Positions 48,991-59,549 of a DNA stretch of 64,000 nt are shown one piece after another. The stretch is from Clitopilus passeckerianus. Taxonomy: Eukaryota > Basidiomycota > Agaricomycetes > Agaricales > Entolomataceae. Both the position numbers and the translations under genes were made by a program. The stretch spans positions 1,550,001-1,614,000 of the forward strand of contig CALYLX010000126.1 of assembly GCA_944990035.1 (NCBI GenBank). Direction: 5' to 3'. Each line of letters opens with the position of its first letter. Position 1 is the stretch's first letter. The notes under the pieces were generated by a model. That model was not told where the DNA came from and searched no databases. It saw only the letters and a program-made list of their open reading frames with translations.

Positions 48991-51543
48991 CTACAATTGG
49001 GACCTTAACCAAGAACTTTCATTGCCATTCTCATTCTCCCCGTACCTACGCAAGAAATCGGCGAGCTTTGGGCTCTGCTCCCGAACTAAGATGTCATACA
49101 CACACCTCCACGCGGAATCCAATGCCCCAGCCACCCATGTTTGCTTCCTGCTTGCTGCCTCTCCTCCGATGTGGAAATGTCCTCGTGCCGCAGGTTTTAT
49201 GATACTCGGATACAGGCTACTGAACTGGCCAGGTCCAGGGTAAACGTAGGAGCCCATCGTGTACTGGTTGTGACCCCAATCGAATGCATAATAGTCCAAT
49301 GTCTCTGTTTCGTACCACTCTGGGTTTTGTCCATGGAGGGCAGCAAGATCTTGATAAATCTGTTCGAGTAGGAACCTTTCTGGATCATCCGGTGAAGGTT
49401 TCAAGCCAACGTCTTGTCGCTCGCAGGTGCCCCAGTCTTTCGTTTTGATGAGCGAACCGAGCCGGGATGCATCTTGGTCCCTATGCAAGGGTAAGTCAAT
49501 CATCGATATTCAGAGACCCAGAAGATTGGGGGAAAACTCACCAGGCGTAGGCCACAATTAATACGCCTGGAGAATCCGGTGCGTCGTCCAGTCCGTAACT
49601 AGGATAGACTACCATCCTACTTGGTCTGTCGGTCAAACTTGCACCTCCCGTTTGTGGTGCGAACCTGGTGTCATACTGCCACCATCGCGTCTTGAATTTG
49701 ATCCCTACTTTGACGGCTGAGGTATACTCAATCGCTCGGAGGGCGGTTTGCTGCTGATAGTCCAAACCACAGTTGGTGAGGTCGATCATACGGAGGCACG
49801 ATAATGGAACAGTCGACACAACATGTGAGTATTCACGATCAGAAATTTCGGGATGGCCTGCAACAGCAATCTTCATCGTCTGCGAAGTTGCCACAGCTTT
49901 AGAGGTGGCAATGGACATGACCTGGTGTGAGTAACAAGGTTTCGTCTTCAAAGTCGCGTGCATAGCCTTTGTGAGTACCTCACTGCCACCTTCGAGACAC
50001 CACCACGTCGTCCCTTCGCCATAAATGCCATCCAGGGCGAAACGAAATGACGGATGGCCGAGGTTTTTTAGTGGTCTGCGATAGCCGCTGGGATAATCCC
50101 GAAGTAGGGAGTAAATTACTTCCTGTGTACCTCAGTTGCAAACGAGCGTAGGTCAGGTTGGATGAACCCGCACCTGCGCAAAACCACCTCTGAAAGCGCC
50201 AGTACCACCATACCAGATCTCAATCCATTCAACGACGGCTGCGGGGTATCCAATGACCTGGAGCATAAAAGCTCGTGTTGAGAACCCGTCGTACTTCATG
50301 AGGAGGTCCCATCCTGCTCTGCTGTCTCGGGCAAGAGCATTCTTGAATGGCTCGAAGGCAGCTACAAAACATGCCTCCACTCCGTAAACTTTCTGACCAT
50401 TTAACTTCGTAAATTGTCTGTTTATGTATTCCTCCGGCACCTGTAATCAGAGGATCCATTAAATGTGATGAGCTGTCAGAAGGAAGTTAGAAAGAACAGA
50501 AAGCCTCACAGGTCCTCGATTTTTTTCCGAATCGCCGAAGTGATCGCCTGGGACGCTGACTTCGTTCATCTGTCGTTTGACACCTATACAACCCTGTCAT
50601 GATTATCTAGTGCTTTCATGGATACAATAGATTTCTTACCATTGAACAAAAGGATATTCTCAGGTGCGCTCCTTATATACGGTATCAACTTGCCTCCCTT
50701 CCCTCCCTGCACAGTGATATCGAGTTCCTCAAATAGATCAAAGACACCCTTCATCGCCCAATTGTTCGGAAATCTCATAGCGCCAACGTCGAAGTAATCG
50801 TACTTCAAGCCAGAGTCTTCCTCCCTTGTAAAATGATACGTGAAGCACCTTCCGCCGTGACGATTACTAGCCTCAAAGATCTCGTACGGGAGTCCTAGGT
50901 AATCGAGCATCATGGCGACACGCATGCCAGCCGCGCCCGCGCCCACAATCGCAATGGGGAGATTCTCGAGGTTGACCCTAGATGCTGAAATGCCGTGGTT
51001 GTTTCCTTCCACGGCGAAAGGAAGGCCGGGAGACGTTTCCTTGTCTTTAGAGGCGTCTTGGGTCATTGCATAGAAGAGGCGTTTGGTATCTGACGCAGAG
51101 TAAGGTTCCAATCACCTAGTATGCAGACAACGGCGTAAAAATGGATATCAAATAATTAAACAGACATACGAACGTGAGGGAAATCACCTGCAGCCGACAA
51201 AGAGCGATCCCATCCTTGGAATTTCTGTCCAAATCAAAATCAGTGTTCTGGCATTTCCAGAATACTTACCTCCATTTATAAAATCTCGCATTTGTATTTG
51301 GGGATGATGATCGCAGGCGTTCAATTCCTCCGGATCCCACAGAGAAGTTGCACTGGTCCTCCTGACACTTCCTGACATTTGTTTGCAAAGCGATTGCTGC
51401 CGTTCCACAAGCTCTTTGTTTGGCCTTTTTGTTTGTTCCATCACCGCATCAGTGATGAGCGTGGCAGTTGAGCCGAACATTGACCTCGACCAATGGAATA
51501 ATTCAGAAGATACCACGACACGACCATTCATGGCATATGTCAT
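48991..51543 (-). CDS. Flavin-dependent L-amino-acid oxidase family protein
   Basis: FAD amine oxidase that would turn an L-amino acid into a 2-oxo acid, ammonia and peroxide. The dinucleotide fold reads LPIAIVGAGAAGMRVAMMLD, followed by YEIFEASNRHGGRCFTY and YDYFDVGAMRFP, as in L-amino-acid oxidases. Later blocks include GFSTRAFMLQVIGYP, WWCLEGGSEVLTKAM and VKVGIKFKTRWW. The C-terminal FAD/substrate region is HFHIGGEAASRKQTWVAGAL. About 720 residues with seven introns; all joins I checked keep frame. Start at 51543 or 51531; a GTG further upstream is unlikely. It is divergent from the methyltransferase gene and co-directional with the synthetase. An aromatic substrate is inferred from context only. 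Confidence 0.85.
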
Positions 51544-51842
51544 GAAAGATAAGGGCTCCCAACAGCTTCCTGAATAAAACTCACCACTCGAAGAAGTCAC
51601 ATGGATCTGTCAATTGTGGCGCTGATGACACAAATGAAATCAGATCAAACAAGAGTTCACGGAAACAGCCCTTGCGTTCTACCAAACAGCTGGAATGGAA
51701 GTGGTCTGGTGAGAAATCGACCAACGATACCCGTAGAATCAGGTGTTGCGTCGAGAAGTCGTAAGCCCGATGATCCTCCGCTCCGTTATCGATTTCAAGT
51801 TATCTTTCATGCTCCCTCGTTAAATTGTCCTCTACCCTTACG
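51544..51842. promoter_or_regulatory. Shared divergent promoter of oxidase and O-methyltransferase
   Basis: The 299 bp between the two start codons must carry both promoters, so the two genes may be co-regulated. I could not identify a specific operator. Confidence 0.5.
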
Positions 51843-52691
51843 ATGTCCACCCCTACTTTGACACCTGCGGAGAACTGGAGGAGATCTGACGAATACCATA
51901 ACTCTTTTCTCATCCAAGATGACGTGTTGGAAGCTGTATTGGCAAATAGCGACCGCCATGAGATCGACAACATGGCGGTCAGTGTTGCGCAAGGGAAAAT
52001 GCTCATGCTCCTGGCAGCTTCCATCAAGGCTAAGCGTATATTGGAAGTTGGGACCTTGGCAGGGTTAGCAAATCTAATTTCACTATGATCGTTCTCGCTG
52101 TATGGAAGCAATTGCAAACCTGACAGGTATTCGGCCATCTGGCTTGGAAAAGCGCTCCCGGAAGACGGGGAGCTCATTACTCTGGAAGTAGTCGAGAAAC
52201 ATGCGCAGGTTCGGGATGTGGAGTGGCGGCTTTTGAAGGAATCCTGACGACATTACCTTAAAGGTCGCTGAAGAAAACATCGCAAACGCTGGACTATCTT
52301 CCGTGATAAAGGTTATCAGAGGCCCAGCCATTGATTCTCTGAGGAAGCTCCAGCGCGAGCCTCCTTTCGACCTCGTCTTCATCGACGCCGACAAATCATC
52401 GAACGCAGCATACTTTCTCGAAGCCAAAAGACTCCTGCGGAAGGGTGGCGTTATTGTGGGTGAAGTCTATTTCAATAAAAGGAATCCATTCCTGATGCAA
52501 GACTCCTCCAGATCGTTGATAATGTGGTACGCCGTGGGGAGGTGGCAGATCCAAATTGGTCAGATGAAAGTGCCGAAGGCGTGAGGGCACTGTTGAGAGT
52601 GATACAAGGCGACAAAGAAATTGACGCGACAACCATTGGAATGGCAGGAGAGAAAGGTTATGACGGATGGTTGTATGCAATTAAGAAGTGA
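51843..52691 (+). CDS. Class I (caffeoyl-CoA type) SAM O-methyltransferase
   Basis: Methylates a phenolic or enolic hydroxyl with SAM and a divalent metal. The first exon ends ILEVGTLAG, and an intron joins it to YSAIWLGKALPEDGELITLE, giving the SAM-binding motif I. FDLVFIDADKSSNAAYFLEA is the metal-binding block. LLRKGGVI joins IVDNVVRRGEVADPNW, again typical of the family. It ends KGYDGWLYAIKK. About 235 residues, three introns. The start is the ATG at 51843. Its place beside the oxidase and synthetase suggests it decorates their product; a role in unrelated catechol metabolism remains possible. Confidence 0.88.
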
Positions 52692-52985
52692 CAGCACGGT
52701 TAATAGTGTACAGTACAGTGAGTATGCCAATGCTTGCATACTATATGCACTGTTATATATCCCTGCAATAATAACTTTCTCATATTCGTGAAGAAATGTA
52801 ATTGCGCGGAAGAAAAATCAAAGCAACGTTATGCAACAACATGGGGCGTTAGCGGGTTGATATATACGTATCAATACAGCGGATGGCAGGGTATGAAGGA
52901 GTTAATGGATTCTTTCCGCTAATAGGTATGTACTCTCTAATAATTAAGATACAATTACTGAAAGCGAGGACCCCGCAGGCAAAGG

Positions 52986-55900
52986 TCATGACTTGGTAGA
53001 CGTAGACTAGAGAGCATAGTGTCAGAAAGGAGTAGGTCTCAAAATTTGCTTGAGACGTACCAAAGTGCGGCTGGAGTAACTTGAGAGCCCTTGGTTTCCG
53101 GAAGAACGGAATGACCTCGATGTCGATCCCAATGTTGATGATCCCGTCGTAGAGCTGCTCGGTGTGCTCAGGCCAACTTGAGCATTGTTTCTTGCTGTCC
53201 GGGAGGTCAACGGTGTAGGAGCGCTGATCAACGACTTCTTCGGCGTTTCGAGCAAGGTCTTACTCCTACCGCCAGTAAGGCTGGACGTGCTTGCTTTTGA
53301 GGTGGATAGCGGTGCTTTGTTCTTCCTACCAGCAGTGATGAAGGGATGTCGAAGGGCCGCTTGCGGTTTCATCCTACGCTCAGGGTCCCAGACGAGGCAT
53401 CGAGCGATGAAATCAACAAAATCGTCGTCATTGCACCTGAGCACCTGTGACAACGTCTTCGTACCAGGGCGACGGCGGCGGCCTTTTGAATTGACAACCA
53501 CTCTCGGGGCTCCACTTGGATCTGTACAATTGAATGAGATAAAAATCCACTAGTACTTTGCGCGACAGCATACCAAAGAATAACTTCTTGCGTGAGCTGC
53601 GGTTGACGTATTCTTTATCTGGCACACCAAGGACCTCCATGATGCAGGAGAGTTGTTCCTGCTCGTTTTCTCCGGGGAAGATGGGGAAACCGGTGTAGAG
53701 TTCAGCCAGGATACATCCCAAACTCCACATGTCGATACCCATATGGTAGTTCATGCCAAGAATGACTTCGGGCGAGCGATAGAAACGGCTTTGAATGTAG
53801 GTGTAAACTGTAAAATTGCGTCAGTACATGCTTACACGCATACGGTTATTCATACTACTTTTCTCGTGCTCGAAGCAGCTGCTCCCGAAGTCAATGACCT
53901 TGATTGCGCTCTTGGATGGGTGACGCAGGAGAACATTCTATGTGCTGTTTAGCAATTTCGTTGTAGTCAGGAAGTTGTAGTCGTACCTCTGGCTTCAAGT
54001 CACAATGTATGATTCTATGATGCCGCATGAGTGAGAGTGACATCAACATTTGACTTGTGAAGCGCCGAATGAGGGCAGTTGTGAATCCGACGAATCCGTT
54101 GGCCTTGATCAACTCGTATAAATTGATGCTCAAAAGTTCGGTCGCGATGCAAAGATGATTCCGGAAGTAGAAGTGCTCAATCATCTTGAGAACATGATGC
54201 TTGCCGTCTCCATCCTGAGTCCGCCATTAGTACATAAAACCATATTTCTAATGAGAAACAACTTACCCATTTCTTCAAATTCTCTAGAATCTTAATTTCT
54301 ACCAGGGCTTGGTGATGGAAGCGCTTCTTGTTCCTTATAATCTTTACTGCAACTGACTCGCCAGTACAATGATCGCGACACTGGAGCACTTGGCCGAAGG
54401 AGCCCTTCCCAAGGGTGTCTATGACCTCGTATCGGTATGCAAGGTGGTCATGATTGACTATCTGGTAGTCTCCACGATCGTCGTCGTAACTGAAGTTGTT
54501 CGTTGAATTGTCAGGCGTTGCCATCTTTTTCCTGCTCTTAGCTCCCCAGCAATAAACTGAAGGGTAGTCCAGGATCTCTTTGCGCTCGTACTCCGAGAGA
54601 TAATGACCATGGTTTCGGATGACAGCTGAGATAAAACAATGAGTGAGGAAGAGGACCAAGGGTCGCTGGGAAGGAAACTTACATTGGGGTGACAAGGGAT
54701 TTCCGGGTGGTAGAGGTTCCGGAAACTTTAGTAGTTCATCAAGCTCCGCTTGGCTAGCACCAGAAGCCAATTTCTTGGCATGCTGACGACGTATATATTG
54801 AAGCATCTCTTCGTCCCCTGCAACCTCCTCATCATCAATGGTGCTCGGAGCTGGGGAGGGTGTCGAGAGTGACTGGCGACTCGTTGAAGGTGAAGGTGAA
54901 GCCATAGCTTGGTGGATACCTTGATTAACTGTGTTATTATCTTTAGACGATCGCGTGCCGGTGAGCGATATCTTTGGACTGATGAGCTTGAGTTTGGATG
55001 GGGAAAGGGCAGAGAACCGATGTGAACTGGTGGACTCCGTTACGACCGCTGGGGTTGATAGGGATGCGATTGAACTCGTCGAAGGCTTTCTGGCCGAGAA
55101 CGATACAGAATCGCGGCTTGCCTTCCGAAGACTGGTAGACGTGAGAGAACTCAAGGTGGACTGGCGAGGCACTCGCGACGTTGACGTGGAGGGAGATGAC
55201 CTGACCGTGGAATGCCTTGGGGTCACGGCTGACTTCTTCGGCACCTCGTCATGCTCAATCATTCCAAACTCGTCTGTGATTGCCAAACCAGTCGGCGAGC
55301 CGTTGGCAGACGGAACGTCCGTAGCGTTAGCATTAGTACTTGCCCGACGGATGCTCATAGAAGAGCCACCCTTGTTCTGCGGAGACGGTGCTGTTGATGT
55401 CCGGCTCGAGATGCGAGGGATCTTGGTCGGGGTTTCCTTCGGTAGGCCGGATACGGAATTCAACAAGGCGGGTAGTGGTTCCTTGAATTCCTTCGATGTA
55501 TGCGTGCTACTTGTGCCATTTGTCGCAACAGATGGCGAGCCTGCAATGGTAGGCAGCTGGGTTCGACTCCTTAAGGAACTGTCTGACGTTTTCTGCATGG
55601 AGCTAGCGGTGTGAGCTGTAACCCTCGAGGACGTCGCCGTGACTGTTCGAGATGAAGATGCGGATCCTGTTGTCGAGGCATTAGAGCCTTGAGATGTCTT
55701 GAGTCGAGCTACGCGTTGTGCAGTAGCGGGCTCCAACGCCGTCATTTGCATAGGAGGCAAATTAACAGGGGACTTTGACTTCTTCGGATCGGTCGATGAC
55801 AAGGTCTATTAACGAGGTAAGCATCCCTTTTGTGTGAAAAGCGATCTACGTTGGCTCACCTTGCCGCGCTTGCGGCCCATCAAAACTGATATCCTACTTT

Positions 55901-58900
55901 CACTCCTATCTTTCTCTTCCCTCTTCTTTTCTGCTTTCTCTGCTTTCGCTTTCTCCTTGACTAGCTTATTCTCAGCGTCACGAAGCTTTTGTAGTTCCTT
56001 CCCTTCCTTTGAGTCGGCATGGAGGCTCTTGCGAGAGCTCGACTTTAGCAGAGAGGGTAAGCCTAAGCTGAGCATTGACGACTTCTTCTGAGCAGAGCCG
56101 GGGACAGAGGTAGACGGCATGTCATATGAATCCCGTGGAGAAGTTGCTAGTTCTTGACGATGATATGTGCTCATCGAATTGTGGCTTGTGGAAAGCGTTG
56201 GGGAAGAGGTGCTTGCGCTCGACGGAGGTGGAGGTAGCTGCATAGACTGAGATGAGGAACGTCGGAAGAATGGTATAGAGGAAGGTGTAAGTCGTTTTGA
56301 AGCATTTCGCCTGACAGAGGCTGGACTGAGAGGGTTGCTCGACTGTGGAACTACAAGCCCGGATGTGGTGACATGGGTGTCAGCGCTGGAGCCTGTGCCG
56401 GTACGACTAAGAGTTGGGGGGCGTTCCGGGGTCTTCGCAGAGATGGCAGGCGTACGGACTGAACCAACCGACGACAACGATGCCAGAGACTGATCTGAAA
56501 CCATTGCCTCTGGGTGCTGAGGTTCCCAGATTTTAGGAGATACCACTGCTTCGCCAACGTGTTCTTTCGAGTGGTCCTTCGAGGTGGATTTGCGTAGCTG
56601 CTGACCGAAAGACATTCCCCTAGGACTGAGAGGGAAACCCGATGATTTCTCTTTCTCCTTCGAACCAGAGGAAGACGAGCTACTGGCCATCTTGAGATTC
56701 AATGCGCTCGAAAAGCTCCATTTCTTGGATGGTGTCTTTGGAACAACTGGTGCAGACTCCGGTGCGGAGTGGTGGGCGCTGCTAGTATACCCTGAAAGAT
56801 GCTGGCTGGCCCGGTGTGGATGGACTCGAGGGGACTGCGAGTCTGAAAGAGGGCTCGCGATATCAAACGATGTCCTGGTGCTGGTAGCCGGCTTGCTGCT
56901 ATTGGCGCTCGAAGGAAAAACTTCTTTCTCGTCTGAAGACGTGAATGTCAAGCTGGTGGAAGTAGTAGGGGGTGATCGGTAATTTGCGAGGTCTTTGGGA
57001 AGTGGGGGTACAGGAGGTACTCGATCATCCTCAGTAAGATCCCCGTTCGTGGCAATGGACGCAACTCGATCACGCAGCAACGAGGTCTCCACTGGACCGC
57101 TGATATTTGAGATGTCGCTACTAGCGCTATTCCTTCTTGCCTTTCCGGTCGAATGCCGACCAGACGTGCCAGATACAGAGGTCATGCTAGTAGCGACGGA
57201 CATTTGTGCAGAGTCGCGGGAGCCAGGGGTGCTGGCATTAGTAGTGGAGGACGTGGAGGTTCGTTTGTTAGTAAGGCTAGAGCGGACACTAGCGTTTCCT
57301 GTCTTCCTGGGCGTCTTCTCAACGCCGCTCAGACCTGCCGAATATTCATCACTGCTGATGGCGGAGCCGAAGAACTCTGGTTTGTCGGATGGAGGCTCTG
57401 CGATGGCGAGACCAAGCCCCATGCTCTGACGAGCATCCTTGTCCTTCGAAGTAGAAGAGCTCTCCTTGAGAATACCGCTTGTTCGCCTCTGTTTGGTTAC
57501 TTCGTGGGAAGGAACGCCTTCCCATTGGTGACCCCCAGATTTGGAGGCTGGGGTAGTCGGTCGGGACGAACTTGATGTCCTCCCAAAGCTCCCAACGCTT
57601 GCTCGAGTCCTAGCTGCCTTTCCCGTTAATCCATCCAATTTCCGCAGGGCCTCCGCGGTGGCTTCATCATCTAGACCTGACCATCCTTCCTGCGTTCCAC
57701 GAAGTAACGAATGGGCCACATTAGGGGAAGCGTGTACATTATCCTTTGAGGTCGATTTCAGTGGAGGGGGGGTATTAGAGGTTCCTGACCCCGATGGTTG
57801 GCGTAAGAATTGTTGGATAGAGGAGGAGGAAGGGGATGGAGGGAGGTGTGAGAAATCAGTAGTATGTATACGTCGTGCGTGATGGTCGCTACTCGTCGAT
57901 CCTGTGGATGATTGCCTGACGTGGCGGTCAGGGGATTTGATTGAGTTCTTAATGCTTTGAGCTGTCGTGCCGACGCTGTCCCTACGGCGCTCTCTGACTT
58001 TGAGGTCTCGTATAGCCGAAGATGTGGAACTGGTGTTGACGTTCAGACTCCTATGCTTGCGTAATTTGTCGTCAATAGTCTTTGGAGGGCCAGTCATGGG
58101 TTTAGAGACAAGCGCCCCAAACTGATCCATGACAAACTCCTCCGAAGTTCGTTTTCTTGCCCTCTTAGCTGGCGGTGAGAAGGCGCTAGGAGGTGACGTG
58201 GGCACTTCCTCGCGATCTGATTGCCCTGTTTGGGGCTGCTCTTCTGCTTTGGCGGAGTCTGGCTCTGAGGTAGAAGCCTTCACCTTTGGAGGTGGCATGA
58301 GTGATGGAGGGACAGCGGGTTTGCGAGGGTATACAATTTCTTCGCCGCCACTTTCGTCCGCGTTTGACGATTTTGATCGCAAGGGTTGAATAGGTACCTT
58401 TTCTACAGGAAGCTCGATCTGGAAAGATTCAATTGGTGAGCAAAACCGGTTACAAAGGAGAGAGGTCAACATACATCCTCCTTATCCGATGCTTCGCCAT
58501 CCACTGCTTCAAGGGTCCACGGGCTGTCAGGAATATCTTCCTCAACAAGTTCTTCGGGTAGAACCGCCTCATAACCTTCCACCTCAGAGTCCTTGCCAGT
58601 ATCAGAAGATGTGACGAAGTCGTCGCTACGGTCTTCACGCGCCCATCGCGGTGTCGTCAACTCCCCAACACCAACAAGACCACGTCGATCTATGGATGCT
58701 GGATCTCGTCCAGGGGTTACAGGTTCAAATACCTGCCTTTGATCTGGAGTTACCCTTTGTTGAGTTACAGTGGGTAATGGTGGAATGGGAGAGTCTGAGG
58801 GTGATCGAATGCCAAAATAATAGGGATCAAGTGAGGACGTGGTGGAAGTCGAACGTGAGATTGGATAGTCGTGATCATTAGTCTGCTCTCCTTCTGCCAG

Positions 58901-59134
58901 AGAAACTCGAAGAGTAGGTTGCTGTTGGTTGGAAGAAAACGAAGCTTTAGAAAGGATAAACACGATCAAGGAAACGTCAAATACCTTGTCGACATTGGCG
59001 TTGGTGTCATTGGGCTCATCGCGTTGTTCCCGGTCTAATGTTGGAAATTTTTCATGCAGAGGGAGATCCAGTACAGGTGGTCGATCTTTCTTCTTGGACT
59101 GAGCACCTGGCTGTGGGGATTCCGGTGCCGACAT
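52986..59134 (-). CDS. DYRK-family protein kinase with very long disordered N-terminus (Pom1-like)
   Basis: Dual-specificity Tyr-regulated kinase. The first roughly 1350 residues are Ser/Thr/Pro-rich and low in structure, with basic patches such as [14 protein letters not shown]. The DYRK-homology box [16 protein letters not shown] precedes the kinase. The glycine loop is [15 protein letters not shown], the catalytic loop [13 protein letters not shown], and [14 protein letters not shown] is followed by the activation loop [13 protein letters not shown] with the YxY of DYRKs. [18 protein letters not shown] follows. A Ser-rich tail ends in TSTKS after a final intron. The EILDY box and NAPA-like region favour class 2 DYRKs such as fission yeast Pom1. 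Total about 1850 residues. N-terminal exon joins are less certain than the kinase. Confidence 0.87.
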
Positions 59135-59549
59135 GGGCAGGTCCTCTGGGCGTCACTAAACGGCCAATGATGTATGAGACGAAGGTAGGGAGACAATTAT
59201 TAAGAAAAGAAGAGAGGAAGAGAAGAAAAAGGTGTCAAATAGGCTGATAGCAAGGGTAGATAGGTCGAGTAGACCGTCGTCGACAGCGAGCTCGAATGAA
59301 AAAGCCCAGCTGTTCGGTGTGGCAAGCGACTCGCTTCGGTCGAGCCATTCACCGCATGTTCCACTTTGGACTTGTTTGTTTCAGTGGCTTACTTCTCATC
59401 CTCATTGTGATGGATTCCAGAAACCTGACAACGCTTTGTATTTGGGTACGCTGATTGAATTAATTATACGTGGCAAGACTAGCAGGACAATAAACTATAC
59501 GATTATCAAAAGAGTCTCATGCAAAGAAAAAAGAATTGACGCGTCACTG
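59135..59549. other. Intergenic, 415 bp
   Basis: Promoter side of the kinase and 3' side of the J-domain gene. No gene seen. Confidence 0.45.

Noticed and set aside
54931..55614. Long + strand open frame of 227 codons
   Set aside because: It is the antisense of the Ser/Thr-rich kinase N-terminus; low-complexity coding strands often leave the opposite strand open.
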